DNA of 29,626 nt, taken from Pseudomonadota bacterium. Lineage in GTDB: Bacteria; Pseudomonadota; Alphaproteobacteria; Rhizobiales; Xanthobacteraceae. The notes below the pieces were generated by a model. It was not told the DNA's origin and did not search any database. It saw only the letters and a program-made list of their open reading frames with translations. The stretch covers positions 1-29,626 of the forward strand of contig JAEWFG010000176.1 of assembly GCA_023388935.1 (NCBI GenBank), in the 5' to 3' direction. Below are positions 16,073 through 24,128 of this stretch, piece after piece (position 1 is the stretch's first letter; every line of letters starts with the position of its first letter). Both the position numbers and the translations under genes were made by a program.

Positions 16073-17032
16073 TCAGCGTGCCGAGATGTTGCGCAGCCAC
16101 GCGACGGTCGCTGCGACGCCTTGCTCCATCTCGCAGGGGAGCGGGCCGCAGACCGCCGCGGTCGGTGCTAGATCGAATTGATACTGCGTGAGCACGTTGT
16201 TGAGGCGGAACGAATTGAAGGGAAACCGCCTCAGTCCGATCGCGTTCACCGCATCGCCGCACAGCGCCAGCGTGCGCGCGATACTGTTTGGCAGATGCGG
16301 GATCGGGCGCGATCCGAAGGCGCGCTGAAATGCGTCGCTCCACGCGATCAGATCGATCGGCGTATAGTCGGCGAGATAGAAGGTCCGCCGATGGATCTTC
16401 ACTGCCGGCACGGTCAGGAGCTGCCAATACTGGAACGCGATGTTCTCGATATAGCTGTAGGATTTCCAGAGCGGGCCGTGTCCGACGTGGAAATAGTGGC
16501 CGCGTTCGATCATGTGCAGGAAGCGCTGATAGTGTGCGCTCATGCCCGGACCCCAGACGGTTGTGGGGCGGGTCAGGCACCACTCGCGCCCCGCGCCGTC
16601 GGCGCCGCGGACAATCTCCTCGGTGCGCACCTTGCTCTTTCCGTACAGCGTGTCGGCCTTGTAGTCGGTGTCGCTGGTCGGGACATAGCCGACGCGGCAG
16701 ACGAGCTGCGACGAGGTCCAGATCGCTCGCTGCACAGACGGCGTCTGCCGCACGGCCTCGACCAGATTCTCGACGCCCTCGATATTGGCGGCGTAGCCGG
16801 AAAGGTCGGTCTTCTCGTCGAGATCGATGCGTGCGGCGAGATGGACCACGGCATTCGGCGCCGCTCTGGTCACGGCTTTCGTCAGGCCATCGGCATCGAG
16901 AATGTCGCACACGATATCGGTAGTTTCGGCCGGAACCTTGTCGAGCCCCACGACTTCGCAATGTTCGACGCGCAGCCGCCGCACCAATGCCTGGCCGATG
17001 AAGCCGGAGCTTCCGGTCACGAGAACCTTCAT
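16073..17032 (-). CDS. extended SDR, NAD-dependent sugar epimerase/dehydratase family
   Basis: A 319-residue nucleotide-sugar modifying SDR. It has TGSSGFIG (6-13) for NAD(P), VVHLAARID near 62-70, SSQ at about 107-109, and the catalytic Tyr130-x3-Lys134 in YGKSK, followed by LTRPTTVWGPG, the usual substrate-domain entry. Which reaction it performs (epimerisation, 4-reduction or dehydration) cannot be read from the sequence; it lacks the TSEVYG/TDEVYG acid pair of 4,6-dehydratases, so a reductase or epimerase is likelier. It stands alone on the minus strand, end to end with the polymerase and divergent from the FkbM gene, suggesting separate regulation or later insertion. Confidence 0.85.
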   Translation of the reverse strand: MKVLVTGSSGFIGQALVRRLRVEHCEVVGLDKVPAETTDIVCDILDADGLTKAVTRAAPNAVVHLAARIDLDEKTDLSGYAANIEGVENLVEAVRQTPSVQRAIWTSSQLVCRVGYVPTSDTDYKADTLYGKSKVRTEEIVRGADGAGREWCLTRPTTVWGPGMSAHYQRFLHMIERGHYFHVGHGPLWKSYSYIENIAFQYWQLLTVPAVKIHRRTFYLADYTPIDLIAWSDAFQRAFGSRPIPHLPNSIARTLALCGDAVNAIGLRRFPFNSFRLNNVLTQYQFDLAPTAAVCGPLPCEMEQGVAATVAWLRNISAR

Positions 17033-17189
17033 GCTGATGCCGCTGTCTTTGCCGACGGGGCCGGTCGCTTGACCAGCTTACCTCGCTGCTCTACCAAACC
17101 GACCAGTCGATTGCAAACTGTGACAAATCCATCATGCGTAGCTGCATTTTGCGCTTCACCTCGGCTCCAGCCCAACCGGCATTCGCTTC

Positions 17190-17984
17190 ATGAAGGCAAT
17201 CATCTCTGCCGCATTTCAGGCCATCAATCGCATCCTGGAGCCCGTCGGCCTGCGCCTGATGCGCACCAACGCGCCGGTCAGGAATTTCGGCCTGTTCTTC
17301 AAGCATCTGAAGTCGCTCGGCTTCGATGTGAAGACCGTGGTCGACGTCGGTATTGCCTTCGGCACGTCGCCGATCTATGACGCGTTTCCACGCGCCAAAT
17401 ATTTCCTGGTCGAGCCGGTGGCGGAATGCCGTCCGATCCTCGAGCAGCTCAAGCAGCGTCTCGACGCCGAGTATTTCCTCGTCGCGGCCGGAGGCGAGAA
17501 CGGCGAGATCACCTTCAACGTCCACGACGACATCTCAGGCTCCAGCATTTTCGCGCAAGTCGAGGGCAAAGCGTTAGACGGCGAGGCGCGCAAGACGCCG
17601 ATGCGGCGGCTTGATTCGCTGTTGCCGGACACGCTGGAACATCCGGTGTTCCTCAAAATCGATACGCAGGGCGCCGAGATCGAGGTGCTGAAGGGGCTCG
17701 GCTCCCGTATCAACGAGATCGATCTCATGATCCTCGAGACCACCATGATGCCGATGCGCGACGGCATCCCGCAATTCGCAGACATTGTGCGATTCTGCGA
17801 CGAGGCGGGCTTTGCCGTCTATGACGTGCTCGAGGGGCACATGCGCTCGCTTGATGGCGCGCTGGCCCAGATCGATCTCGCCTTCGTGCGCAAGGACAGT
17901 CCGCTGCGCAGCCAAACTGCCTATTTCAGCCCCGACCAGCTCGCCGAATATCTCAAGCGTCCGAGCAAGCTGCGCGGCGCCTAA
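17190..17984 (+). CDS. FkbM family methyltransferase
   Basis: A 264-residue SAM-dependent methyltransferase. Motif I is VVDVGIAFGTSP (about 50-61), with Glu in FLVEPV shortly after, and the family C-terminal element FLKIDTQGAEIEVLKGL at about 152-168. FkbM enzymes O-methylate sugars and polyketides and are frequent in O-antigen and exopolysaccharide clusters. Here the likely role is methylating a hydroxyl on a repeat-unit sugar, often the capping residue. It is a single-gene unit divergent from the SDR at 16073, with a 157-base spacer and only a weak ribosome site before the ATG. Its substrate is unknown. Confidence 0.9.
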   Translation: MKAIISAAFQAINRILEPVGLRLMRTNAPVRNFGLFFKHLKSLGFDVKTVVDVGIAFGTSPIYDAFPRAKYFLVEPVAECRPILEQLKQRLDAEYFLVAAGGENGEITFNVHDDISGSSIFAQVEGKALDGEARKTPMRRLDSLLPDTLEHPVFLKIDTQGAEIEVLKGLGSRINEIDLMILETTMMPMRDGIPQFADIVRFCDEAGFAVYDVLEGHMRSLDGALAQIDLAFVRKDSPLRSQTAYFSPDQLAEYLKRPSKLRGA

Positions 17985-18004
17985 GCTCGCGCGAAAGCTG
18001 CGCG

Positions 18005-19159
18005 TCAGATTTCCGCGAGCAGGATGAACAGGCAGCGGCGCTCGCCCTTGTTGACCATACCGCCGCGATGCATGCCGTTGCCGTCGAATAGCACGCAATT
18101 GCCGTAGTTCGATGTCGCTGCAAAGTGGCCTTCACGAAGACGCGTGACATCGGGCGAATTGTCGGGGAGGTCGCCGCCGAAGTCGGCCTTCTTGCGCAAG
18201 AACGCCGGCAGCGCCATGAACTTCTTGCGGGCGTCGGGCCGCCGGCCGGAAAAGCCGGAGAAATCATTGGTGCGCCGGATCATGCCCTCGAACCAGCCGA
18301 TCTTCGCGTTCTGGCTGCCGCGGATGTAGCAGAACGGGCCGCCATCCGGACCGATGTCATGCACGTAAATCGCGCATTTCAGCATGCCGTAGGTGGCATC
18401 GATGTGCAGATAGCTGCCCCAGGGATCGGCAAGCTGCGTGTCCGGGAATACCCGCTTCCAGAACGCGAGATCCTGGTCATTGATCTGCGCATTGACGTGC
18501 TTTACCCCGGCCGGGCGGCCGAGATAGGCACTCGCCGCTTCCATGATGCCGTAGCGCTTGAAGATCGCCTCGACGGTTGCAAACGCCTGCGGATCGGCCG
18601 AGCGCGTGCACCAGTAGACGTTGTCGTCGAACTTGCGCTTCTCTGGCGGAATGTTGGCGCGGCGCTCGTCGAGCTTCGCGAAGCCCGGATTGGTCACGCT
18701 GCGGATCCGCTCGATCTCGTCGGGCGTCAGGTTGAGGCAGACGATGCCGTCGGATTCGATTTTGTTGAGGAGCGCCGGATTCGTCGGCTTCGCAGGGCGC
18801 CGCGTGCCGGTCAGCGTGCCGACCGCGCGGCTTGCACGGATGCGCGCATACATCGAGATGTAGCGCAGCGCCGTCCGCGCATTCAGGCCACTGAAGCCGG
18901 CTTCCTTGGACAGGAGTGGCATGTTGTCGTAGTCGACAATGCGACGGATAGTGACGAAGGCGAATGTGCGCGCGAAGACGTTCAGCGCGTAGAGCCGCTC
19001 GCGCAAGGACGGCTTGGGGAACATGCCGCCATAGGCCGGATGCGCATCGTAGTCGATCGCGGGAACGGTGTTGCCGCGATAGGGCGGAATCGGAAGCTCA
19101 CCAATCTCGACGACGCGTGCCGCCGGCGCGCCGTCGGAAAGTGAATCGATGGTCGTCAT
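18005..19159 (-). CDS. PhyH-like Fe(II)/2-oxoglutarate dioxygenase
   Basis: A 384-residue protein whose second half has the phytanoyl-CoA dioxygenase pattern. The iron facial triad would be His252-x-Asp254 (YLHIDATYG) and His364 (DGNGMHRGG), with Arg374 or Arg375 (KGERRC) binding 2-oxoglutarate. The first ~130 residues are an unassigned extension. Enzymes of this fold hydroxylate small molecules or sugar-linked groups. In a glycan locus the natural guess is hydroxylation of a sugar or of an N- or O-acyl chain, but nothing proves it. The ATG at 19159 follows GGAGAAGG, better than an in-frame start twelve codons earlier. It stands as its own unit, convergent with the FkbM gene. Confidence 0.85.
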   Translation of the reverse strand: MTTIDSLSDGAPAARVVEIGELPIPPYRGNTVPAIDYDAHPAYGGMFPKPSLRERLYALNVFARTFAFVTIRRIVDYDNMPLLSKEAGFSGLNARTALRYISMYARIRASRAVGTLTGTRRPAKPTNPALLNKIESDGIVCLNLTPDEIERIRSVTNPGFAKLDERRANIPPEKRKFDDNVYWCTRSADPQAFATVEAIFKRYGIMEAASAYLGRPAGVKHVNAQINDQDLAFWKRVFPDTQLADPWGSYLHIDATYGMLKCAIYVHDIGPDGGPFCYIRGSQNAKIGWFEGMIRRTNDFSGFSGRRPDARKKFMALPAFLRKKADFGGDLPDNSPDVTRLREGHFAATSNYGNCVLFDGNGMHRGGMVNKGERRCLFILLAEI

Positions 19160-19206
19160 GTCGCCTTCTCCCGGAACGAGCGCGGTTCGCCTCAAGCCCG
19201 TTTCGA

Positions 19207-19236
19207 TCTATACAGCCAGGGGCGCTGCACGCGCAA
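19207..19236 (-). promoter_or_regulatory. candidate sigma-70-like promoter for the dioxygenase gene
   Basis: On the minus strand TTGCGC (19236-19231) and TATAGA (19212-19207) are separated by 18 bases. Transcription would begin near 19200 and give a leader of about 40 bases to the dioxygenase ATG with its GGAGAAGG site. The pair is in the 90-base gap after legG, so the dioxygenase need not depend on legG read-through. Matches to consensus are moderate. Confidence 0.3.
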
Positions 19237-19249
19237 CAATGGCCGGCAG

Positions 19250-20443
19250 TTATACGGCCGCTCCCGGCGGTTCCGGTCCGATCGCTAAGTCATGGAAAGA
19301 CTTTGGAAAAACGCGCCCAAAGTCGATCTTTCGAAGGGTGCTAGCGATGGCCTCGGAGGCCCCCCCGCGACCGTAGGGCGGCACATGGGCTGGATCGATC
19401 TGGAGCCGGCCCTCGAAGATGCGCCTGAGGCTCGAGAGAATCACGGCCGAATCCGCGGAGCAATCGATGATCGAGGCGGCGCGCAGCCGCCCCTTTTGGC
19501 GGTCGCCGATATTGATCGAGGGTACGCCGGCGGCCGGCGCCTCTATGATGCCGCTGGAGGAGTTGCCGACCACGGCGTCGGCGAGCTGCAATGCGGCCCA
19601 GTAGCGTTCGCTGCCGAGCGAGGTGAAGAGATGGGCGCGATCGGATCGCGCTGCGACAAACGCCCTGATCGCGTCGTCAATGGCGCGATAGCCGGGATCG
19701 GCATTGACGCCGGTGAAGATGAAGCTGTGGTCATCCACTGCGGCGAGCGCGCCGAGGAGGGCGTCAATGTTGGCCGCGTCGGCTTCTGGTTGCGCGGTGG
19801 TCGGGTGCAACGTCACCAGCAGAAAACGCTCGGGGCCGTCAATACCGAGCTTTGCGAACAGCTCGGCGCGGGTCAGCGGTCGCGTAGTATCGGCGAGATC
19901 GAGGCCGGGCGCGCCGACGTTGAAGACGAGATCGGGGGGCTCTCCCATCTGGATCACGCGCTGGCGATAGGGCTCCGCCGCGACGAAATGCAGACAGGCC
20001 ATCTTGGTTACGGCGTGACGGATCGCGTCGTCAAAGGCGCCCGCAGTGATCTCGCCGCCATGGATGTGGGCGATCGGAATGTTCAGCAGCGTCGCCGCGA
20101 CTGCACTCGCCAGCACCTCGTAGCGGTCGCCGAGCACGACGAGGACATCGGGTGTAAGCTTCGGCAGCACCTCGGCGAAGCCCGTCACTGCGATCCCGGT
20201 GCCACGCGCGATCGTCACGGCGCGGTCGTCGTCGAGCGCGAGGTCGATCTTTGCGGCGATCGGAAAACCGTCGGCCTCGATCGCTCGCCAGGTCTCGCCG
20301 AAGCGCGGCACCAGATGCATGCCGCAGGCGATCACGCTCAGCGAGACGTCGTCGGCCGCCCTTAGCCGCGTCAGGATGCCCCGCAGCAATCCGTAATCGG
20401 CGCGCGAGCCGGTAACGACAACGATGCGGCGGCGAGTGCTCAT
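19250..20443 (-). CDS. legG: hydrolysing NDP-sugar 2-epimerase, LegG/NeuC family
   Basis: A 397-residue GT-B-fold epimerase that removes the nucleotide and inverts C2, releasing 2,4-diacetamido-2,4,6-trideoxy-mannose for legionaminic acid synthesis. Family marks are VTGSRADYGLL (10-20), the LGDRYE motif (104-109), IHGGEIT (127-133), the IRHAVTKM helix and GNSSSGIIEAP, the nucleotide-binding loop shared with NeuC. With LegB and LegC in the same window LegG is a better name than NeuC, which serves sialic acid. The start overlaps the legF stop as ATGA, so the two are coupled in a minus-strand pair. Confidence 0.92.
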   Translation of the reverse strand: MSTRRRIVVVTGSRADYGLLRGILTRLRAADDVSLSVIACGMHLVPRFGETWRAIEADGFPIAAKIDLALDDDRAVTIARGTGIAVTGFAEVLPKLTPDVLVVLGDRYEVLASAVAATLLNIPIAHIHGGEITAGAFDDAIRHAVTKMACLHFVAAEPYRQRVIQMGEPPDLVFNVGAPGLDLADTTRPLTRAELFAKLGIDGPERFLLVTLHPTTAQPEADAANIDALLGALAAVDDHSFIFTGVNADPGYRAIDDAIRAFVAARSDRAHLFTSLGSERYWAALQLADAVVGNSSSGIIEAPAAGVPSINIGDRQKGRLRAASIIDCSADSAVILSSLRRIFEGRLQIDPAHVPPYGRGGASEAIASTLRKIDFGRVFPKSFHDLAIGPEPPGAAV

Positions 20444-21186
20444 GCCTGCTGCCGCCAGGGCGAGGCATCGAGCATCCCGTGCGCAATGACATACGAGGCA
20501 TAGGCGAGGTCGGCCGCACTCTCGATCTCGATCGAAGACATGCGGTCCATCATGATGCCGTAGCTCGCTGACGGATCGGCGTAGATCTTGCGATGCTTGC
20601 GCATCGCGTCCCAGCCAATGAGGTAGAGCGCTCCGTTCATGGTGACTTCTATCGCCTGGTCTTGCCGCCGCTGCGCCGTCATCATCAGCATCTTCTCGAC
20701 GATGCCGCCGATCGAACCGTCCTCGCCGAGCGTGCCGACGAAGATCGAGGAGACCTCGGTCTCGCGCATGCCAACCACGAGGCTCGCCTTGCGCGCGACG
20801 AACAACTCGACGGCCTCGTCAAAATGCGCGGGTGTTGCGAAGGGCGATGAGGGTTCCAGCAGCATGATCGCGTCGTAGCGCCGCTTCTCATGCGTCTCGA
20901 TCCAGTCCATAGCGTGCAACACGACGTCATTGGAGGAGGCGGTGTCGGTCGCAAGTTCGGCTGGCCGCTCGAACAGCACCTCGGCACCATGCCGCTTCGC
21001 CTCGGCCCTAATCTCGGGGCTGTCGCTGGAGACGATCAGGCGCGAGCAGTAACGCGACTGCCTTGCAGCAATCGCCTTGTAGCCGGTCAGGCTGAGGCCG
21101 CCGATCTCCCGCAAATTCTTGCCGGGTAATCCCTTCGATCCACCGCGGCCTACCAGCAGGAACAATATCTTGGGCGAGTTGGTCAT
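20440..21186 (-). CDS. legF: CMP-legionaminate synthetase (acylneuraminate cytidylyltransferase family)
   Basis: A 248-residue CMP-sugar synthetase that couples CTP to the nonulosonic acid, giving the donor for glycosyltransferases. The P-loop-like motif RGGSKGLPGKN is at 14-24; LIVSSDSPEI, AELATDTASSNDVVLHAMDW and LLEPSSPFATPAHFDEAVEL follow in the standard order. The residues before the motif are LLVG rather than the usual I-P-A, a small deviation that leaves the CTP-binding Arg, Ser, Lys and Asn intact. It is first in the legF-legG unit and divergent from legI. Legionaminate specificity is inferred from the neighbours. Confidence 0.92.
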   Translation of the reverse strand: MTNSPKILFLLVGRGGSKGLPGKNLREIGGLSLTGYKAIAARQSRYCSRLIVSSDSPEIRAEAKRHGAEVLFERPAELATDTASSNDVVLHAMDWIETHEKRRYDAIMLLEPSSPFATPAHFDEAVELFVARKASLVVGMRETEVSSIFVGTLGEDGSIGGIVEKMLMMTAQRRQDQAIEVTMNGALYLIGWDAMRKHRKIYADPSASYGIMMDRMSSIEIESAADLAYASYVIAHGMLDASPWRQQA

Positions 21187-21369
21187 TGGCTTTCGACAAT
21201 CCCGCTTTTAGACCGACCGCAAATCGGCATGATTCGTCACCAACGGGGCTCTTACGAGCCCCCTGGAGAGTGCTGGGAGCCGCCCGCTTGCGTTGCTTTT
21301 ACCATCGCGCTCGACTAAGACAACCGCTTGATTGGCGGGCGATTTCGCTTTGCCCAGAGACGAAACCCC
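21187..21369. promoter_or_regulatory. divergent legF/legI spacer with a perfect GC hairpin
   Basis: This 183-base spacer separates the minus-strand legF-legG unit from the plus-strand legI operon and must hold both promoters. No convincing -35/-10 pair is visible on either strand. It contains a perfect inverted repeat, GGGGCTC (21245-21251), loop TTAC, GAGCCCC (21256-21262). Neither side has a T-run, so it is not an ordinary terminator; it may be an operator or a leader hairpin. Confidence 0.45.
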
Positions 21370-22452
21370 ATGGAACGCCGAACCCTGATCATTGCTGAGG
21401 CTGGCGTCAATCACAACGGCGACCGCGCACGCGCGATTGATCTGGTAGAGGCGGCGGCGCGGGCAGGGGCGGACATCGTCAAGTTTCAGTCGTTCCGTGC
21501 CGATAAGCTTGCAACAGCAGGGGCCGCGAAGGCGAGCTACCAGCAGGCGACCACAGGCAAGGCTCAGTCGCAGCTCGATATGCTGCGGGCGCTCGAGCTC
21601 AGCACTGATGACGAGGAGCAGATCGCGGCCGCCTGCGTGGCGTCCAACATCACCTATATGTCGACGCCGTTCGATACCGACAGCGCGACGCACCTGGTCC
21701 GCAGCGTCGGCGTCTCCACGCTGAAGGTCGGTTCGGGCGATCTCACCAACGCGCCGCTGTTGCTGCATCTGGCGCGTTTCCGCCTGCCGATCATCCTGTC
21801 GACCGGTATGGGGACGCTTGCCGAAGTGGAGCAGGCGCTCGGCGTCATCGCCTTCGGCTATCTTCGCGACGTGACGGCGCGGCCGACGCCCTCCGACTTC
21901 GCAAACCTCTTGCTGGACCGTGCGACCTGGACGGAACTGCGCGCCAAGGTCACGCTGCTGCATTGTACGACCGAATATCCGGCCGATCCGCAATCGATCA
22001 ATCTGCGCGCGATGGCCACGCTACGCGATGCGTTTGGCGTGCCTGTTGGCTTCTCCGATCACAGTCGCGGCATCCACATCGCATCGGCGGCAGTGGCGCT
22101 GGGTGCCACCGTGATCGAGAAGCATCTGACACTTAATCGCAATTTGCCGGGGCCTGATCACCGCGCCTCGATTGAGCCGGACGAGATGGCGGCAATGATC
22201 GCCTCGATCCGCGACGTCGAGGCCGCGCTCGGCGATGGTCGCAAGGTGCCTGCGCCGGAGGAGATTCCGAACCGGGCGGTAGCGCGGCGCAGCCTCGTTG
22301 CGCTTCGCACGGTGCGCACCGGCGAGCGCTTCACCGAAGACAATCTCGGCGTCAAGCGCCCGGGTAATGGCGTTCCCCCGATCGAATATTGGGGCTATCT
22401 CGGCAAGACCGCCTTGCGCGACTACGCGGCCAACGAGGCGCTCGAGCCATGA
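21370..22452 (+). CDS. legI: N,N'-diacetyllegionaminate synthase, NeuB family
   Basis: A 360-residue synthase that condenses the LegG product with phosphoenolpyruvate to form the nine-carbon acid. The TIM barrel shows AEAGVNHNGD (9-18), KFQSF (38-42), MSTPFD (97-102), VGSGD with Lys119 region, STGMGTL, CTTEYP (199-204), GFSDHSRG (227-234) and EKHLTLNRNLPGPDHRAS (250-267), the metal and PEP contacts. A C-terminal SAF (antifreeze-like) domain follows at about 290-350 (RRSLVALRTVRTGERF). The ATG at 21370 gives the family start; an upstream in-frame start adds only unrelated residues. It leads a seven- or eight-gene operon. Confidence 0.94.
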   Translation: MERRTLIIAEAGVNHNGDRARAIDLVEAAARAGADIVKFQSFRADKLATAGAAKASYQQATTGKAQSQLDMLRALELSTDDEEQIAAACVASNITYMSTPFDTDSATHLVRSVGVSTLKVGSGDLTNAPLLLHLARFRLPIILSTGMGTLAEVEQALGVIAFGYLRDVTARPTPSDFANLLLDRATWTELRAKVTLLHCTTEYPADPQSINLRAMATLRDAFGVPVGFSDHSRGIHIASAAVALGATVIEKHLTLNRNLPGPDHRASIEPDEMAAMIASIRDVEAALGDGRKVPAPEEIPNRAVARRSLVALRTVRTGERFTEDNLGVKRPGNGVPPIEYWGYLGKTALRDYAANEALEP

Positions 22453-23075
22453 GCCTGATCGTGCTTTGCGCCGGTGGCCATGCCCGCGTTGTCATCGAGG
22501 CGTTGCTGAGCCGCGGTATACATCCGGCAGCCGTCGCCGACCGTGACGCCGGGCGTATCGGTGAAGCCATCGGCGGCGTTCGGATCACGGGATCCGACGA
22601 CGACGTCCTGAAGATGGCTCCCGACGACATCGAGCTCGCCAATGGTCTCGGCAACTGCGCCTCGCGCAGCGATTCCGGGTTGTCGCGCCGGCGCGCGCTC
22701 TTCGATCGGTTCTCCGCGCTGGGGTACAAGTTTCCGAAGATCGCTCATGCCTCCGCCGTGATCGCCTCCGATGCACAACTCGGCGACGGCGCGCAGGTGA
22801 TGGCCGGCGCCGTGATCCAGCCGGCGGCGCGGATCGGGCGGAACGCCCTGATAAATACGCGCGCGGTCGTCGAGCACGATTGCATCGTCGGCGATCACGC
22901 GCATGTCGCACCGGGGGCGGTGCTGTGCGGGGGCGTATCGATCGGAGAGAGCGTCCATGTCGGCGCCGGCGCTGTGGTGTTGGTCGGCGTCAAAGTGGGC
23001 GCCGGGGCCGTCGTTGCTGCGGGCGCGGTGGTTGCGAGGGATGTCGAGGCCGGCGGGTTCGCCGGCAACAAGTAG
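22449..23075 (+). CDS. legH: PglD/NeuD-type sugar N-acetyltransferase (LegH)
   Basis: A 208-residue acetyltransferase with an N-terminal Rossmann-like nucleotide-sugar domain (LIVLCAGGHARVV, 3-15) and a C-terminal left-handed beta helix of hexapeptide repeats from about 105. The catalytic base is probably His143 in VVEHDCIVGDHAHVAPGA, as in PglD. In this pathway it acetylates the C4 amine made by LegC before LegG acts. The start overlaps the legI stop as ATGA. A NeuD-like role on sialic acid is the alternative but does not fit the LegB/LegC partners. Confidence 0.9.
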   Translation: MSLIVLCAGGHARVVIEALLSRGIHPAAVADRDAGRIGEAIGGVRITGSDDDVLKMAPDDIELANGLGNCASRSDSGLSRRRALFDRFSALGYKFPKIAHASAVIASDAQLGDGAQVMAGAVIQPAARIGRNALINTRAVVEHDCIVGDHAHVAPGAVLCGGVSIGESVHVGAGAVVLVGVKVGAGAVVAAGAVVARDVEAGGFAGNK

Positions 23076-23087
23076 GATGAGTTCGTC

Positions 23088-24128
23088 ATGAAGGGTGCCT
23101 TCGTCGTCAATGAAGATACGCCGTTGATCGAGACGTTGCGGCGGATCGATCAGGGCAATCTGCAACTCGCCATCGTCGAGCGCGACGGCAGGATCATCGG
23201 CACTGTCACCGACGGCGACGTGCGGCGAGCGCTGCTCGGCGGGGTCGGCCTCGATGCTTCCGTCAACCTCGTGATGAACCGCACGCCGATCACGGCACCG
23301 GTCGGCATCCCGAATCCCGCGGCGCTCAATCTGATGCGCAAGCATTCGATCCACCAGCTTCCGCTCGTCGATGCCGGGGGACGAGTAGTCGAGGTCAAGC
23401 TGATCGACGATCTAGCGCTTGCGCAGCAATCCGATCATTGGGTCGTGCTGATGGCCGGCGGCCTTGGCTCGCGGCTGAAGCCGCTGACCGACGAGATCCC
23501 CAAGCCGCTGATCCGCGTTGGCGACAAGCCGATCCTGGAGACCGTCCTCGGCGGCTTCGTGAAGGCCGGCTTCGGCAAGTTCTTCATCTCGGTCAACTAC
23601 AAGGCCGACATGATCCGCGACTATTTCGGCGATGGCTCGGCCTGGGGCGTGGAGATCAACTATCTGCAGGAGAGCGAGCGGCTCGGCACCGCCGGGGCTT
23701 TGTCGCTGCTGCCTGAGCGGCCGACGCAGCCGTTCTTCGTCATGAACGGCGATTTGCTGACAACGGTAAATTTCGAGCAGATGCTGAAATATCATCGCGA
23801 GCATCAGGCCTTTTCCACCGTCTGCGTGCGCGAGCATTCGGTGACTGTCCCGTTCGGCGTGATCGATTTCGACGACCATCGTCTAGTCGGCATCCGCGAG
23901 AAGCCGACGCAAAAGTTCTTCGTCAATGCCGGTGTCTATCTGCTCGATCCCGGCGTACTCGATCACCTCGACGCCGACGAAGCCGTGGACATGCCGACGC
24001 TGATCGAGCGGACGATTGCGAAAAGTAAGCCGTCGGTCGTATTCCCGTTGCGGGAGTACTGGATCGACGTCGGGCGACTCGACGATCTGCAGCGTGCCTC
24101 CGACGAATTCCACAGGATCTTTGGATGA
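23088..24128 (+). CDS. ptmE: CBS-domain nucleotidyltransferase, PtmE-like (glucosamine-1-P guanylyltransferase)
   Basis: A 346-residue protein with two CBS repeats (about 1-115; GTVTDGDVRRALL and LPLVDAGGRVVEVKLIDDL end them) and a sugar-phosphate nucleotidyltransferase domain from about 118. The latter has LMAGGLGSRLKPLT (121-134) with Lys139 in PKPLI, MNGDLL with the metal-binding Asp, and VGIREKP. This two-domain order is that of Campylobacter PtmE, which makes GDP-glucosamine from GlcN-1-P for legionaminic acid. The CBS pair could sense a nucleotide. Its presence argues that LegB uses a GDP-linked substrate. Guanylyl specificity is inferred from the homologue and context; other mannose-1-P-type guanylyltransferases share the fold. 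Confidence 0.87.
   Translation: MKGAFVVNEDTPLIETLRRIDQGNLQLAIVERDGRIIGTVTDGDVRRALLGGVGLDASVNLVMNRTPITAPVGIPNPAALNLMRKHSIHQLPLVDAGGRVVEVKLIDDLALAQQSDHWVVLMAGGLGSRLKPLTDEIPKPLIRVGDKPILETVLGGFVKAGFGKFFISVNYKADMIRDYFGDGSAWGVEINYLQESERLGTAGALSLLPERPTQPFFVMNGDLLTTVNFEQMLKYHREHQAFSTVCVREHSVTVPFGVIDFDDHRLVGIREKPTQKFFVNAGVYLLDPGVLDHLDADEAVDMPTLIERTIAKSKPSVVFPLREYWIDVGRLDDLQRASDEFHRIFG

Noticed and set aside
19250..22452. Sialic acid (NeuA/NeuB/NeuC) pathway
   Set aside because: The presence of LegB, LegC, a PglD-type acetyltransferase and PtmE-like genes fits legionaminic acid better. Sialic acid synthesis needs no 4,6-dehydratase or C4 aminotransferase.
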